The notes under the pieces: model-generated
The model's input: only the letters and a program-made list of their open reading frames with translations
Databases searched by the model: none
What the model was told of the DNA's origin: nothing
Assembly (NCBI RefSeq): GCF_022605725.1
Contig: NC_065554.1
Coordinates: 14,713,100 to 14,777,099 of the forward strand
DNA length: 64,000 nucleotides
Reading direction: 5' to 3'
DNA from: Anthonomus grandis grandis
Taxonomy: Eukaryota; Arthropoda; Insecta; Coleoptera; Curculionidae
Shown here: piece after piece, positions 56,501 through 64,000 of the stretch
Layout of the letters: every line of letters starts with the position of its first letter
Position numbering within the stretch: position 1 is the stretch's first letter
Translations under genes and position numbers: made by a program

Positions 56501-59500
56501 AAACTTCTAATTCTACTCCATTTGTATGTTGTTTTAATTTCGCATGTCCATTTACTTGAATTTTGTACCCAAGTAAACTATACTGTGGGCAAGGTACTGT
56601 GCGATCGAGTCCTAGGCAGTATTGCCGATGTGCATAATTTTTCTCGCTACCTATCTTAATGATATTATCGATCAGTACCGAGTGAATCCTAAGCCATCAC
56701 AATGGTCTGCGGTAACCAGGTCGCGGCGCGCGAATCTTCGATACAATGCGATGCTTGCAAGGAATCCATGCATGCAGCCTGCGCTGGGCTATCTACCGAT
56801 GATTATACCCGCATTACGAGGAAAAAGTTCGGGCCTTAAAAGTTTTATGCTCACGTTGCGAAATAAAATTGGAGAATATCTCCAATTAAAGTCAATTATA
56901 AAAGAGGAAACATCCATAGCTGAGTTGGAAAACAAAGTAAGGGAGCTTAACTTGGAAAACGCAGGTTCTAAAGAATGTATTACTCCGACCCACTTTGAAG
57001 AAATTATTTCGGAGATTAATGAGCGTAACAACCGGAAACGCAATTTAATTATATTTAATCTAAAAGAGCCGTCGTCCACTATCAGTAAGGATCAAAGAAT
57101 AAGTCAAGAGATGAAGGATGTCAAGGGAATAGTTAAGTCGATCGTCCCGGAGTTTCCGATGGATAATTTTCAATCCCATCGCCTGGGTAAATACACTCCA
57201 GGTAGCAACAAACCTCGTCCTATCAGACTGACATTTTCAAGCGAAGATATCGTACATAAACTAATAAAACGTTCCAAAAAGGTCCAAGAATCGCAGGATT
57301 ATAAAAACTGTCTCTTACGATAAAACCCCTAAGCAAATAAGTTATTACATTATAAAGAAAGAAGTTAAATCACAACTGAAAATAAGAGAAGGTAATGGTG
57401 AGCGTAATCTTGTGATTAAATATATACAGGGAATTCCTAAAGTAATTTCTTTAAACTAGTAAAGTCACCCCCTTCCAGCTTAAATGTTTCAAAAACTCTT
57501 GTACTTTACTACCAAAACTCTAGAGGTTGTAACACTAAATGTGACGACATTTTTAACTCAGTTTCCACAGGTTTTGTGACGTTATGGGACTTACAGAAAC
57601 GTCGTTAAAGGCCGATATATCTAACTCTGAATTGTTTCCCTCTAACTATGATGTCTGTCGTGCTGACCGCGACTGTGAATCTCATAGCGTCGGAAGGGGT
57701 GGGGGTGTGTTGCTAGCAACTAAATCGGAACTTAGGACTATCCAGATTGATTTTGCCGATTTAATTCGGCGATTCCCATTAATCGATATTGTATGGTGTA
57801 GAATAAGCATTAATAATCTATGTCGTTTAAATATTATTGTAATTTATATTATGCCTTCTCTACCCTACGACTACCTTATATTATTGTTTATAGAAACAGT
57901 ATGCATGCATGATGAAATTCTTAATCAAAAACTTATTATTATGGGCGACTTTAATGTTCCTCTATATGGTATAAATGAATTTGACAACAAGGCTGCACTC
58001 CTTGACTCTTTTTTAAATATTCTGTACCTAAAACAATTAAACATTGTCAAAAATGGGGCGCACATTGGACTTGGTAATTTCAAATATCGATTGCGAAATC
58101 TCTGAAACAAGCAGACCCCTATCAAGAGTCGATCATTATCACCCCCCCTTACTTATCAATATTGACAATTTAATTATGGAAAAATCGTCTCCTTTTGGGT
58201 TGTGCAAAACTGCTCCTAAGGCATTTAACTTTCGTAAGGCAAATTTTCCTCTTCTATATAAATTAATCTTGAATATCGATTGGAAGCAATTGTTTGAATA
58301 CACAGATGTTAACAAAGCCTGTGACATTTTGTATAACTTAATTAATAATGTTTTTAAAACCACTGTACCATTAAAAATAAATCAGAAACGAAGATATCCC
58401 CCTTGGTACACTTCTGAGATCATTCGCTTAATTGAAAATAAAGAATTAGCTTACAAAAAATATAAAAAACACAAAACTAACTATTACTATGAAATATTTC
58501 GAAATGCTAGACTAACTCTTAAAACACTATGATTATTTACGTCAATTACAAAATAATATCCACGCTGACAGTTCTCAGTTTTGGACATACATACAGATGA
58601 AGAAGGGCGACTCCAGAATACCAGGTGTGGTGAAAGATGGCACTAATGAGTTCTCGGATCCCAAGTCAATAGTCGAGGCTTTTGCTAATTTCTTCCAGAG
58701 CGTTTTCATTGATTCAGATGCAAGCAACTTTGTTCCTCATACTTTACTGCATAATCAAAACACAGTCTTAATTAATCCTGTTCAAGAGTCCGATATAATC
58801 GAAGCATCCAAAAAACTCAGAAACAGTCGGTCAGCGCTCGAGCCTCGACCACTTTACAAGCTAAGAACTAAGTCCGAAGTCTAATAACGTCAGTTACTAC
58901 ACAACCCACAATTTATCTTCTCGAGCCACTTAATTAATATATTCTTGTTTATTGAAATTATCGCCCGGTTTAATGTTGACGAACATTGAAAATTGTGATC
59001 ATATCTCTAATCCTATATCGAAAAAGAAATGAATCGTTCTAATAGTAATAAATATTTGCTAAAAGTTTTGTTTTTTATATAATAATTATTCAGGTTTAGA
59101 GTAAATTTTTTCCCGAAATGATCCTTGGATCAATATAAATGGTTTAAAGTAGAGCTCGTTTTATTAGTAAACATTATCTTTGTTGATTTTAAATTTTTAC
59201 CTTGAATTGCACTCATAAATTCCAGTAATTACTTGCTCCTGCAACCTTCGATAAATATAACCAACAGAAATTGGATCGGTATCTTTTGCTAAAAATTTGA
59301 TTCCTTCCAGAGTAAGCTTCCAACATGCACATTTTAGTTTATCCTAAAAATAAAATGATTTATAGGTTTTTGTCGGTTTAATAAAATATTTTCTTTTCTT
59401 TTTTTATGCAAATATATTTATTACTTGTAGCTTTTTCGTACTTACCACACAATCGTCTTCACAGTCACACCCACATAGAAACTCTTCGTCAACGTTCAGA

Positions 59501-62011
59501 AGTACCCCGTCTGTAGGAATCCGCGTTATAGAATAGTTCCAGAAATCTAGCGCTTCGGTACTTAACCCATTAATAACGGGAATTGGAACTTGCTCAACAC
59601 CTAAAAATACAATGTTTGTTTTTTAATTTCTTTAATATACGGAGTGGCACAAAGAGAACTATTTAACTTGTGTCAGTATTTAAAATAAAAAAAAAAACAG
59701 AAAATGATTTTTTAATTTAAATTAAAGTCTTCGCTAAGCCACCAAATTATTGATCTACATACCCTTCGATAAATCTTTTGGATCAGGCACACAGTCTACA
59801 CTAAATTCTGCCAGGCACCTAACCATGTGATTAAAATCGAATAAGTCCACTGTCATTTCGCTTTCAGTCACTCTAAGATAATAGTGTATCTAAAAATAAA
59901 GATATATATGCATATTTCTATTTAAATCAAAGTAAAAGTTTTTAATAGGGTAAGTAATTTAAAAAGTGCATTAATTTATTTGTTAATAAAAGATTTTCTA
60001 TAGAAAGTGTTTCCTAATTATTGAGGTAAAAAAGAAAACCTAGAAGAAAAATGTGTTTTTCTCTTAGCCATATCCAGTCGTAAGGATTGTGATTTATAGG
60101 AGGGCTGCTCGCTATATCAAAAATTAAACTCAGGAGCTCTGTATAACTTAAATTCGTCGCGAACCACTTAAAATCAATAGGACGTGTTCTATCATAAGTA
60201 AATCTAGACACAACAAGAAATTCAAACAGAATTTGAATACAGTAATTGATATGACTAAATCTTAGGTCGCTGTAAAAAAAAAATAACAGCAATATCTACA
60301 TTGAAGAATTGAACTTTTTTTTGAATAAATTTGCTGATATTTTTTCTCTTACCTATTAAAACACGCTACATTTATCTTTAGACCATAATCGTTCAACTAC
60401 TGAAGAATGCAACTGATGTACTAATATTGCTATTTAGTTTAGCCACGGCTTGGTTAGCTTAGTTTAATAAAAGAGAATTTTAAATTTTAAAATTTAGAAT
60501 GAAGCTTAGGGATTGCAATGTACCGGCATCGCGATCTAGAAAATCTCGAGATCCCGGACAAAATTAAGTGTCCAAAAATCCCAGGATATCATAGTTTAAT
60601 CCCGGGAAAAAAGGAATCACAAAAATGGAATTAATTAAATCTGATACCAGACATTTTAGAAAGTCACCTCTGAAAAATAAGATATTATGAAATTATGTGA
60701 ATCAAGATCACAAAAAAGAACCTGGAATTGAACACGTTGGACCAGCTTTTTTATATTGCTGGAGAGTTATGCAGGGTGTTTCCTAACTACGGTACGAAAC
60801 TATACAGGGTGAATCTTAATTGCAAAAATAAATAAAAAGCTGCAAAACAATTAATTATTGGCCTTGTTTTTTTCTCAACAATAAGCATGTGGTGCCCACT
60901 GACACGCCACTGGACCTAATAATTTCAATCTAGTTACAGCTAAATAAGCGTCTTATAACTTCAAATAACTGCACCAAATTTCAACCAAATCGGTTTAAGG
61001 ATAGTTATAGTATTTTTAAAATACCGTTATTTTTTTGAACCTTCATCGCCCTGTATCTCAGAAACAAAGCAACTCCCGACATACGTTCATAGGAACTTTT
61101 TTTCATAAAACGACCTAACGATTCACCCTGTATAGTTTCGTACCGTAGTTAGGAAACACCCTGTATATTGTTAGAAAATTACAATACACGCTATAGTTGG
61201 TATAAAAATGACTTTCTAATCAAACAGTTAGCTCTAATATTAGAACCAATAAAGTTGACTGTAGAAACTTTATGTCGGCGAGACATAAACCTTTATAAAG
61301 TAGATATCTCAATGCAATTGATGATGGAAAAAATAATAAAAAACATCGCCATTATTTTATCTATTTTAAATTACTGCCTTATAGTTTATTATCCTTGCTT
61401 AGGCCAAATAAATCGTTACCGCCTGCAACGCGTGCAGAATACTTGCTGTAGATTTATTTTTAACCTCGGAAAGTTTGATCATGTATCAGACTCTATATTT
61501 CAGTCGAGGTGGTTAACGCTACCTTACCTATTCAAATTCTTCACTTCTACTTTTCTCTATCGATTATTTATGTTAGTCAAAGACCTGAATATCTTTTTGA
61601 AAAGTTAATACCAAGAAACCAGGTTCACACTCGAAATATTAGATACAATATCTTGACCATGCCGCACCATTCCACGGCTCTGTTCGAGCGATCTTTTACT
61701 TATAATGCCGTTAAGTTCTTTAATACCTATAAACCAATATTTAATACTTCGTTAAATGTGTATAGGAAATATTATAAACTTTTTTTTTTAAATCAATCTA
61801 AAAGTATAGTCTAGTGTTCTAGAAGATAAATACTTTATATATACTTGTTTCTTTTTTTGTATTTTTTTCTCGTTTTCTCCATTTAAACTGTGAATGTTAG
61901 GAAGATTAAGAGTTAAAGAGTAGCTTTAAGCTAATCTTCGCCTTCTTTGGCAATGTAGTATTAAGTAATATTGTAAGATTAATATTGCTTTTTTTTAATA
62001 AAGACATATTA

Positions 62012-62044
<33 letters not shown>

Positions 62045-63800
62045 GGAAAAGCTGACTCCCTTACAGTACGCATACAAGAATGCAGGACAATTTTTTCAGG
62101 GATACTTAACTATTTGGAATATCCTATAAACCTAAGAACAGGAATGTCGCTATTGCATGGAAAACCAATTCAAAAAGTGTTAGGGTAAGAAAAAGAAAAA
62201 CTTTGGTAGTAAAAAGGATAAGGATAAAGATGATAATGTAATAATTACTGATATACAAAAGCAACAACTGAACGAAGCATATCCTCTTCAGCGTTAATTT
62301 GTTTGAAAACTAGATCCAAATTAGACGACAATACTATTAATTAATTGATGTTTTTGTGCCATTACTTTCGGAAATAAACAATGTGCGTCTTGCATAAAGT
62401 AGTTTTAGTTTAGTGGTACCTAATTTATTATTACTGCATAAATGTTTTTTGTTGTTTTGTTAGGTTTAGAAATAAGTTTCATTTCGTTGTTGCTTTTTTT
62501 AATTAAACTTTTCAAAAAAGAATAGTATTTTATTTTATTAAAATATTTTCCGTTTTAATAATTTTTATAATAAATTAATTTTCGTGGGGCTATAGACAAA
62601 AGAATACACTTGTTATAACTAAATTGTCAAAAAAATTACGTGTGTACATAATATTACAAATTCTTATATTATATACGCGTAACTATTATATACGCCTACA
62701 TACCTAAATTTGAATATTTGTACCATCGACATTAAAGTTCCATGATAGTTAGCCACAGTTTAAGAAAAAAAATAGTCATAGCAAAAAAAGATCACTTTAT
62801 CTATGGTCTTAACAAAACATTAATTTGATGGTACGACTAGAATTTTAAAATAAAAATCATTAAGAACGTACCAACACACATACAGTTGTACGCCAACCAA
62901 GTAACTGATGAATGGTATTCCTATGATGTTATTTAGGTCACTTCGCTTTAATCTAAAAATAATCGTTAAAATAATGTAAACTTAACGCTGTTTTTAAAAC
63001 TTTTTCCATATCTGTTACATAACAATCATATTTATATTGGTAAATGCATTTTTTGAAATATATTGATGTAAAAGTTACCTCAACAAACTTTTACAAACAT
63101 TTACAACAAACTTTTAAGGTTTGACAAACGGGTTTTAAAAAACTTGTTTGTTATCCCATGATTTTGGTACAAATTCTGTAAATTACGATGTTTAAGAGGA
63201 AGCTGTTAATTAAGCAATACATAGATAAGGCGACCCGGATAATTGTTTTTAGGATTTTTTGTTTTAATATAGAAGAGTTCTTTGAATTGTGAACTTTAAA
63301 CTGTATGCTGAGTTATCATTGGAGCCCAGCCGAATTTGTAACAAATTTAGGCTAAATTAATCTATCACTGCAAATAACAATACAAGATTTCACCAAAAGT
63401 GGATGACGATCTATATTATAATGAAATCATTTAAAAAAATATATTTTCCATGTCGATTTATGACACCACTTAAACACGACATTCAACTAATAAAAGAGAC
63501 ACTTGACTTGTATATACTTACATAGTTTGCAATATATGCATACGCGATATGGATAATGAAACGAATTCTTACCTCGCTAATGTTTCTAATCATCCTTCCA
63601 CAAGGCGCCTTATAAATAATCTCCTTTCTTCCTCGGTCCTTTAAAGTCATTCTTGCCCAGCCACACAACAAAGGTTTCGAGAGCGGATTATGTCCTCGCA
63701 GTTTGGTAAAGTTGTGGGTAATAAATGTTTTACACATTGGGCCACATTCGTGAAGTTTATACTCCTGTCGGGTTACTTGTTGGTCTCTTGGAGTAAAATA
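44386..63800 (-). CDS. egg: Histone-lysine N-methyltransferase SETDB1/eggless, last 8 coding exons (5' exons beyond window)
   Basis: The enzyme trimethylates histone H3 Lys9 in the nucleus. In insects it silences transposons with the piRNA pathway and is needed in the germ line. Exons in transcript order: 63573-63800, 59763-59889, 59446-59600, 59201-59343, 55931-56108, 55699-55871, 50949-51357 and 44386-44592. All junctions are GT-AG and in frame: 1,620 nt, 539 residues plus stop. Domains in order: methyl-CpG-binding-like MBD, Cys-rich pre-SET, SET split by a charged insert, and post-SET. The N-terminal Tudor domains must lie to the right of the window. Introns of 3.1-6.4 kb are packed with Penelope, non-LTR and TIR elements. 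The gene faces KDM4 tail to tail, with 1,539 bp between the stop codons. Confidence 0.95.
44730..45510. mobile_element. Non-autonomous TIR element, 781 bp
   Basis: The 20-bp ends GCCATATTTTAGCGAGTAAG (44730-44749) and its exact inverted copy (45491-45510) bound an interior with no ORF of note. TGACGTCAT-type words occur near both ends, and a 20-base palindrome at 44821-44840. I find no convincing target duplication. Superfamily unknown. Confidence 0.7.
44821..44840. repeat. GC-rich palindrome
   Basis: AGCGGTCTC, CC, GAGACCGCT: 9-bp perfect arms inside the 44730-45510 element, in otherwise AT-rich DNA. Confidence 0.85.
46291..46640 (+). pseudogene. Tc1 transposase C-terminal remnant
   Basis: MVWGAIFHRGATPICIVDGT opens the block. 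After a frame change come FQQDNPRCHTSAYTQAWMQE (second Asp) and ISWPAASSDLSPIENIWGLM (Glu block), then KIEVERI. The N-terminal half and the first Asp are missing here. A separate N-terminal piece lies at 47960-48250. Confidence 0.75.
46919..47011. repeat. Tandem duplication, unit 51 bp, nearly two copies
   Basis: TACAAACACAATGAAGATAT then CACTTTAACTCTATTGGAAA, repeated from 46970 with a few substitutions. No coding role seen. Confidence 0.75.
47960..48250 (+). pseudogene. Tc1 transposase N-terminal remnant
   Basis: The frame reads IIGRLLQIFEETGNLREICS, then HRFRFIRLRHCKNPNIIAN and EIQNVLGVSVTQ. This is the second helix-turn-helix of Tc1 transposases (RYQETG ... DRFIRL ... V.VS). The GRPR linker is degraded. 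Confidence 0.65.
49550..49590 (+). repeat. Partial tRNA-like block in Penelope copy A
   Basis: GGTTCGAATTC (49570-49580) is a 10-of-11 match to the tRNA B-box and can form a 4-bp T-stem. The A-box half seen in copy B is replaced by unrelated sequence. Confidence 0.5.
49711..49748 (+). ncRNA. Hammerhead-like ribozyme of Penelope copy A
   Basis: GGU / ACC stem I, CUGAUGA plus one extra U, stem II GCUC UUAG GAGC, GAA, self-complementary stem III ACACGUGU, then C, giving a GUC cleavage triplet. Penelope-like elements are known to carry small hammerheads with tiny stem III that work as dimers. The extra base after A9 is non-standard. Confidence 0.65.
50197..50270 (+). repeat. tRNA-like block in Penelope copy C
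   Basis: The A-box TAGCGCAACGG (50203-50213) fits the TRGYNNANNNG consensus. The B-box GGATTCAAACA (50253-50263) fits less well. Spacing fits a tRNA. The sequence between differs from copy B. Confidence 0.5.
50466..50505 (+). ncRNA. Degenerate hammerhead of Penelope copy C
   Basis: GGU / ACC stem I, core CUGAUUA (G8 lost), a weak stem II, GAA, and stem III ACAUGU, still self-complementary although its sequence differs from ACACGUGU in copies A and B. Likely inactive. Confidence 0.45.
50949..51357 (-). CDS. egg: eggless exon: SET insert and central SET
   Basis: 409 nt. It begins with a highly charged stretch (SRLRERKRKDEEDRKEKGKR and on) that forms most of the insert splitting the SET domain in this family. 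It ends with NIYIMDAKNAGNIGRFLN, the SET core, joined to HSCSPN in the next exon. The acceptor is TTCTTATAG and the donor GTAAGT. Insert sequence is poorly conserved between species; the Lys/Glu-rich helix may bind partners. Confidence 0.95.
52805..53530 (+). pseudogene. Penelope reverse transcriptase (frameshifted)
   Basis: Two open blocks, 52805-53011 and 53168-53530, are separated by stops. The first has the RPVVS start and SLDVKN. The second has the YVDD catalytic pair and the EVKTLPFLDLLL and EVYRKPSATDN blocks diagnostic of Penelope enzymes, which are related to telomerase. The GS-PLSP box between them is broken (ARGSCLSPF near 53130). Confidence 0.85.
53725..54174 (+). CDS. GIY-YIG endonuclease domain of Penelope copy B
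   Basis: 149 open codons. GVYSLHCADCPTIYAGQSGR is the GIY-YIG core with the CxxC-type insertion (HCADCP) seen in Penelope enzymes. The Arg of the second motif is in GRKISTRVQEHL, and a conserved His/Asn pair in SAFANHLLSTDHNF follows. It ends TCVNDVFNFEPGLIFNNIL. This enzyme nicks the target for retrotransposition. It may still fold, but the reverse transcriptase upstream is broken, so the copy is probably dead. Confidence 0.85.
   Translation: MAKFFKPFNISIAFKTSNSVKRNLVKPLDKSDPLSKWGVYSLHCADCPTIYAGQSGRKISTRVQEHLGLVNKFKATDIVETKSAFANHLLSTDHNFSYLNNVAVVHDCQKGKKLDLLEKLDITRAKSPVLTCVNDVFNFEPGLIFNNIL
54208..54283 (+). repeat. tRNA-like block in Penelope copy B
   Basis: The A-box TGGCCTAGCGG (54212-54222) fits the consensus perfectly. 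The B-box-like AGTTCAAATCT is at 54263-54273. The 5' part looks like the D-arm of Ser/Leu tRNAs (TGGCCTAGCGGTCAACGC), and a GCAA...TTGC stem stands in the anticodon-arm position. The T-stem and acceptor stem pair poorly, so it is not a working tRNA gene. It may be an internal Pol III promoter for the element. Confidence 0.55.
54497..54534 (+). ncRNA. Hammerhead-like ribozyme of Penelope copy B
   Basis: Core, stem II, GAA and stem III are identical to copy A (CUGAUGA U GCUC UUAG GAGC GAA ACACGUGU C), with GGU / ACC stem I. Flanking sequence has drifted while this block has not, which suggests selection or recent common descent. Confidence 0.65.
55699..56108 (-). CDS. egg: eggless exons: pre-SET end and N-terminal SET
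   Basis: Exon 55931-56108 encodes CKCTSTCLNRVAQNPMSLKL, then QVFKTPNRGWGIRCLNDIPQ and FICCYAGTLHTEQRANE. This is the last pre-SET cysteines and the GWGIR cofactor-binding motif of SET. Exon 55699-55871 encodes DGKEYGDEYFAELDYIETVE and then acidic and basic residues of the SET insert. The intron between them is only 59 bp. Phases agree with neighbours (RCKC split after two bases). Confidence 0.95.
56703..57461 (+). pseudogene. ORF1 (gag-like) with PHD finger, frameshifted
   Basis: It starts MVCGNQVAARESSIQCDACK and continues MHAACAGLSTDDY, then VLCSRCE after a one-base shift. This is a PHD-like zinc finger as found in ORF1 of some insect jockey-group elements. A coiled-coil-like part (ELENKVRELNLENAG) and the gag core NRKRNLIIFNLKE ... 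SHRLGKYTPG ... RPIRLTF follow. After a further shift, TPKQISYYIIKKEV and YIQGIPKVISLN end it before TAG. ORF1 proteins bind the element's RNA. Confidence 0.7.
57500..58884 (+). pseudogene. ORF2 endonuclease region, frameshifted and truncated
   Basis: YYQNSRGCNTKCDDIFNSV leads into MGLTETSLKADISNSELFPS and GRGGGVLLATKSEL, then LIIMGDFNVPLYG with the GDFN box of APE-type endonucleases. After a shift near 58050, MGRTLDLVISNIDCEI and SRVDHYHPPLLI (the catalytic S-D-H motif reads VDH here) follow. The linker YPPWYTSEIIRLIENKELAY and SDPKSIVEAFANFFQSVF comes last, ending at 58884. Confidence 0.8.
59201..59889 (-). CDS. egg: eggless exons: post-MBD and pre-SET
   Basis: Exon 59763-59889: IHYYLRVTESEMTVDLFDFN, which finishes the MBD. 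Exon 59446-59600: VEQVPIPVINGLSTEALDFW, then EEFLCGCDCEDDCV. Exon 59201-59343: DKLKCACWKLTLEGIKFLA, then SVGYIYRRLQEQVITGIYEC. The pre-SET binds three zinc ions through its cysteines; the GCDC...DDC...CAC pattern is intact. Introns of 102 and 162 bp separate them. Confidence 0.95.
60772..61163. mobile_element. MITE with perfect 44-bp terminal inverted repeats
   Basis: The ends begin CAGGGTGTTTCCTAACTACG and end with TATACAGGGTGAATC (60772-60815); the inverted copy (61120-61163) is identical. CAGGGTG occurs twice in each arm. The total is 392 bp with no ORF. Perfect arms suggest recent insertion. The target duplication is unclear. Confidence 0.85.
61168..62045 (+). pseudogene. 3' end of a non-LTR retrotransposon
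   Basis: Frame 1 (to about 61600) reads NRYRLQRVQNTCCRFIFNLG, then KFDHVSDSIFQSRWLTL. Frame 2 (61509-61814) ends NQVHTRNIRYNILTMPHHST and ERSFTYNAVKFFNTY. This is the C-terminus of a CR1/jockey-like reverse transcriptase with one frameshift. The copy ends in a (TTA)n tail at 62017-62045. It starts right next to the MITE end. Confidence 0.7.
62045..62300 (+). pseudogene. Unrecognised coding-like piece
   Basis: Right after the (TTA)n tail, KADSLTVRIQECRTIFSGIL, then NYLEYPINLRTGMSLLHGKP and IQKVLG. After a one-base shift, KKKKNFGSKKDKDKDDN and VIITDIQKQQLNEAYPLQ. The composition is protein-like with a basic-acidic tail. I do not recognise a family. It may be part of the inserted element, a transduced exon or a processed gene fragment. 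Confidence 0.35.
63573..63800 (-). CDS. egg: eggless exon: MBD domain
   Basis: After the acceptor TTGTTTAG come YFTPRDQQVTRQEYKLHECG, then CKTFITHNFTKLRGHNPLSK and PLLCGWARM. KAPCGRMIRNISE before the GTAAGA donor is the signature (R/K)APCGR of the SETDB1-type methyl-CpG-binding domain. 228 nt, phase 0 at both ends. The preceding exons with the Tudor domains are outside the window. Confidence 0.94.
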
Positions 63801-64000
63801 CTAAACAATTAAAAAAATGTATGCAATACTCGTAGGCACATCCAAGGTAAAGGTCACTTATACTTTTTTACTTTATGGGAAATATACTACATTTTTAATT
63901 ACAAAAAAAATAGGAAGGTTAGGCGATCTTTGAAAAAGGAAGTTGTATCTTAATGAAGTTAGAGTTAATTAGAGCAAAAGTTAACGTAATGTTAAAAAGT

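Larger units (their letters stand above)
56600..58900 (+). mobile_element. Non-LTR retrotransposon, 5' half only, with PHD-type ORF1
   Basis: It carries ORF1 (56703-57461) and the endonuclease part of ORF2 (57584-58884) but no reverse transcriptase: sequence similarity stops near 58884 just where the RT would begin. Retroelements normally lose their 5' end, so a 3' loss is unusual and points to a deletion or rearrangement after insertion. Confidence 0.8.
56109..59200 (-). other. eggless intron, 3.1 kb
   Basis: Mostly filled by the non-LTR element at 56600-58900, which is antisense to eggless. The rest is AT-rich without features. Confidence 0.8.
59890..63572 (-). other. eggless intron, 3.7 kb
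   Basis: It contains a MITE, a retroelement 3' end and an unrecognised coding-like piece, listed separately. The - strand frame at 60014-60292 does not splice into eggless and has no motif. 62310-63572 shows nothing recognisable. Confidence 0.75.

Noticed and set aside
60014..60292. 92-codon - strand frame in the eggless intron, taken as a possible eggless exon
   Set aside because: The MBD exon (63573) joins 59889 perfectly in phase and in meaning (RMIRNISE + IHYYLRV). The frame has no motif and would disrupt this.
1..64000. CRISPR arrays, operons, riboswitches and other prokaryotic systems
   Set aside because: No spaced direct repeats, no Shine-Dalgarno-led gene clusters; all real genes are spliced eukaryotic genes.

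Overview
The window looks like a piece of an AT-rich insect genome, most probably a beetle. The insect call rests on spliced genes with canonical GT-AG introns, a ZAD zinc-finger exon, and many Tc1/mariner, jockey-like non-LTR and Penelope-like elements. The beetle call is inference only.

There are two real host genes, and they face each other. On the + strand, positions 10532-42846, lies a complete KDM4-type JmjC histone demethylase. I could join 16 coding exons with every reading phase consistent, giving 1,493 residues: JmjN, JmjC, a very long unstructured linker, a tandem Tudor domain, and no PHD fingers. On the - strand, running from the right edge (63800) down to 44386, lie the last 8 coding exons of a SETDB1/eggless H3K9 methyltransferase: MBD, pre-SET, split SET and post-SET. 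Its 5' exons are outside the window. The two stop codons are only 1.5 kb apart. An H3K9me3 eraser and an H3K9me3 writer therefore sit tail to tail, and they might be co-regulated or share antisense 3' transcription.

Left flank, 1-10500: the 3' part of a jockey-like retrotransposon with an intact reverse transcriptase ORF (1-1464); a ZAD first exon on the - strand (2276-2446), probably broken; decayed retroelement and Tc1 pieces (3000-5310); and a 1.24-kb PIF/Harbinger-like element with TTA target duplications and a dead Myb/SANT ORF (6050-7285).

The long introns of both host genes are packed with transposons. KDM4 introns hold a DDE element with TA duplications (12004-14178), two jockey-like copies in a row (20760-23440), a Tc1 element (24324-25719), a TIR element with a 4-bp duplication nested in a retroelement (27456-28638), a fold-back repeat (28972-29609), scrambled transposase pieces (33780-35300), a Tc1-like element with a large hairpin (38827-40506) and a mariner (41053-42145). 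eggless introns hold a TIR element (44730-45510), Tc1 pieces, three Penelope-like copies (48300-54600), a 3'-truncated non-LTR element with a PHD-type ORF1 (56600-58900) and a MITE with perfect 44-bp inverted repeats (60772-61163).

The most unusual signal is RNA structure. At least seven places carry a hammerhead-ribozyme-like core with different but self-complementary stems. Each of the three Penelope 3' ends also has a tRNA-like block (full or partial) between the endonuclease ORF and the ribozyme. No functional tRNA, rRNA, CRISPR or prokaryotic operon was seen.
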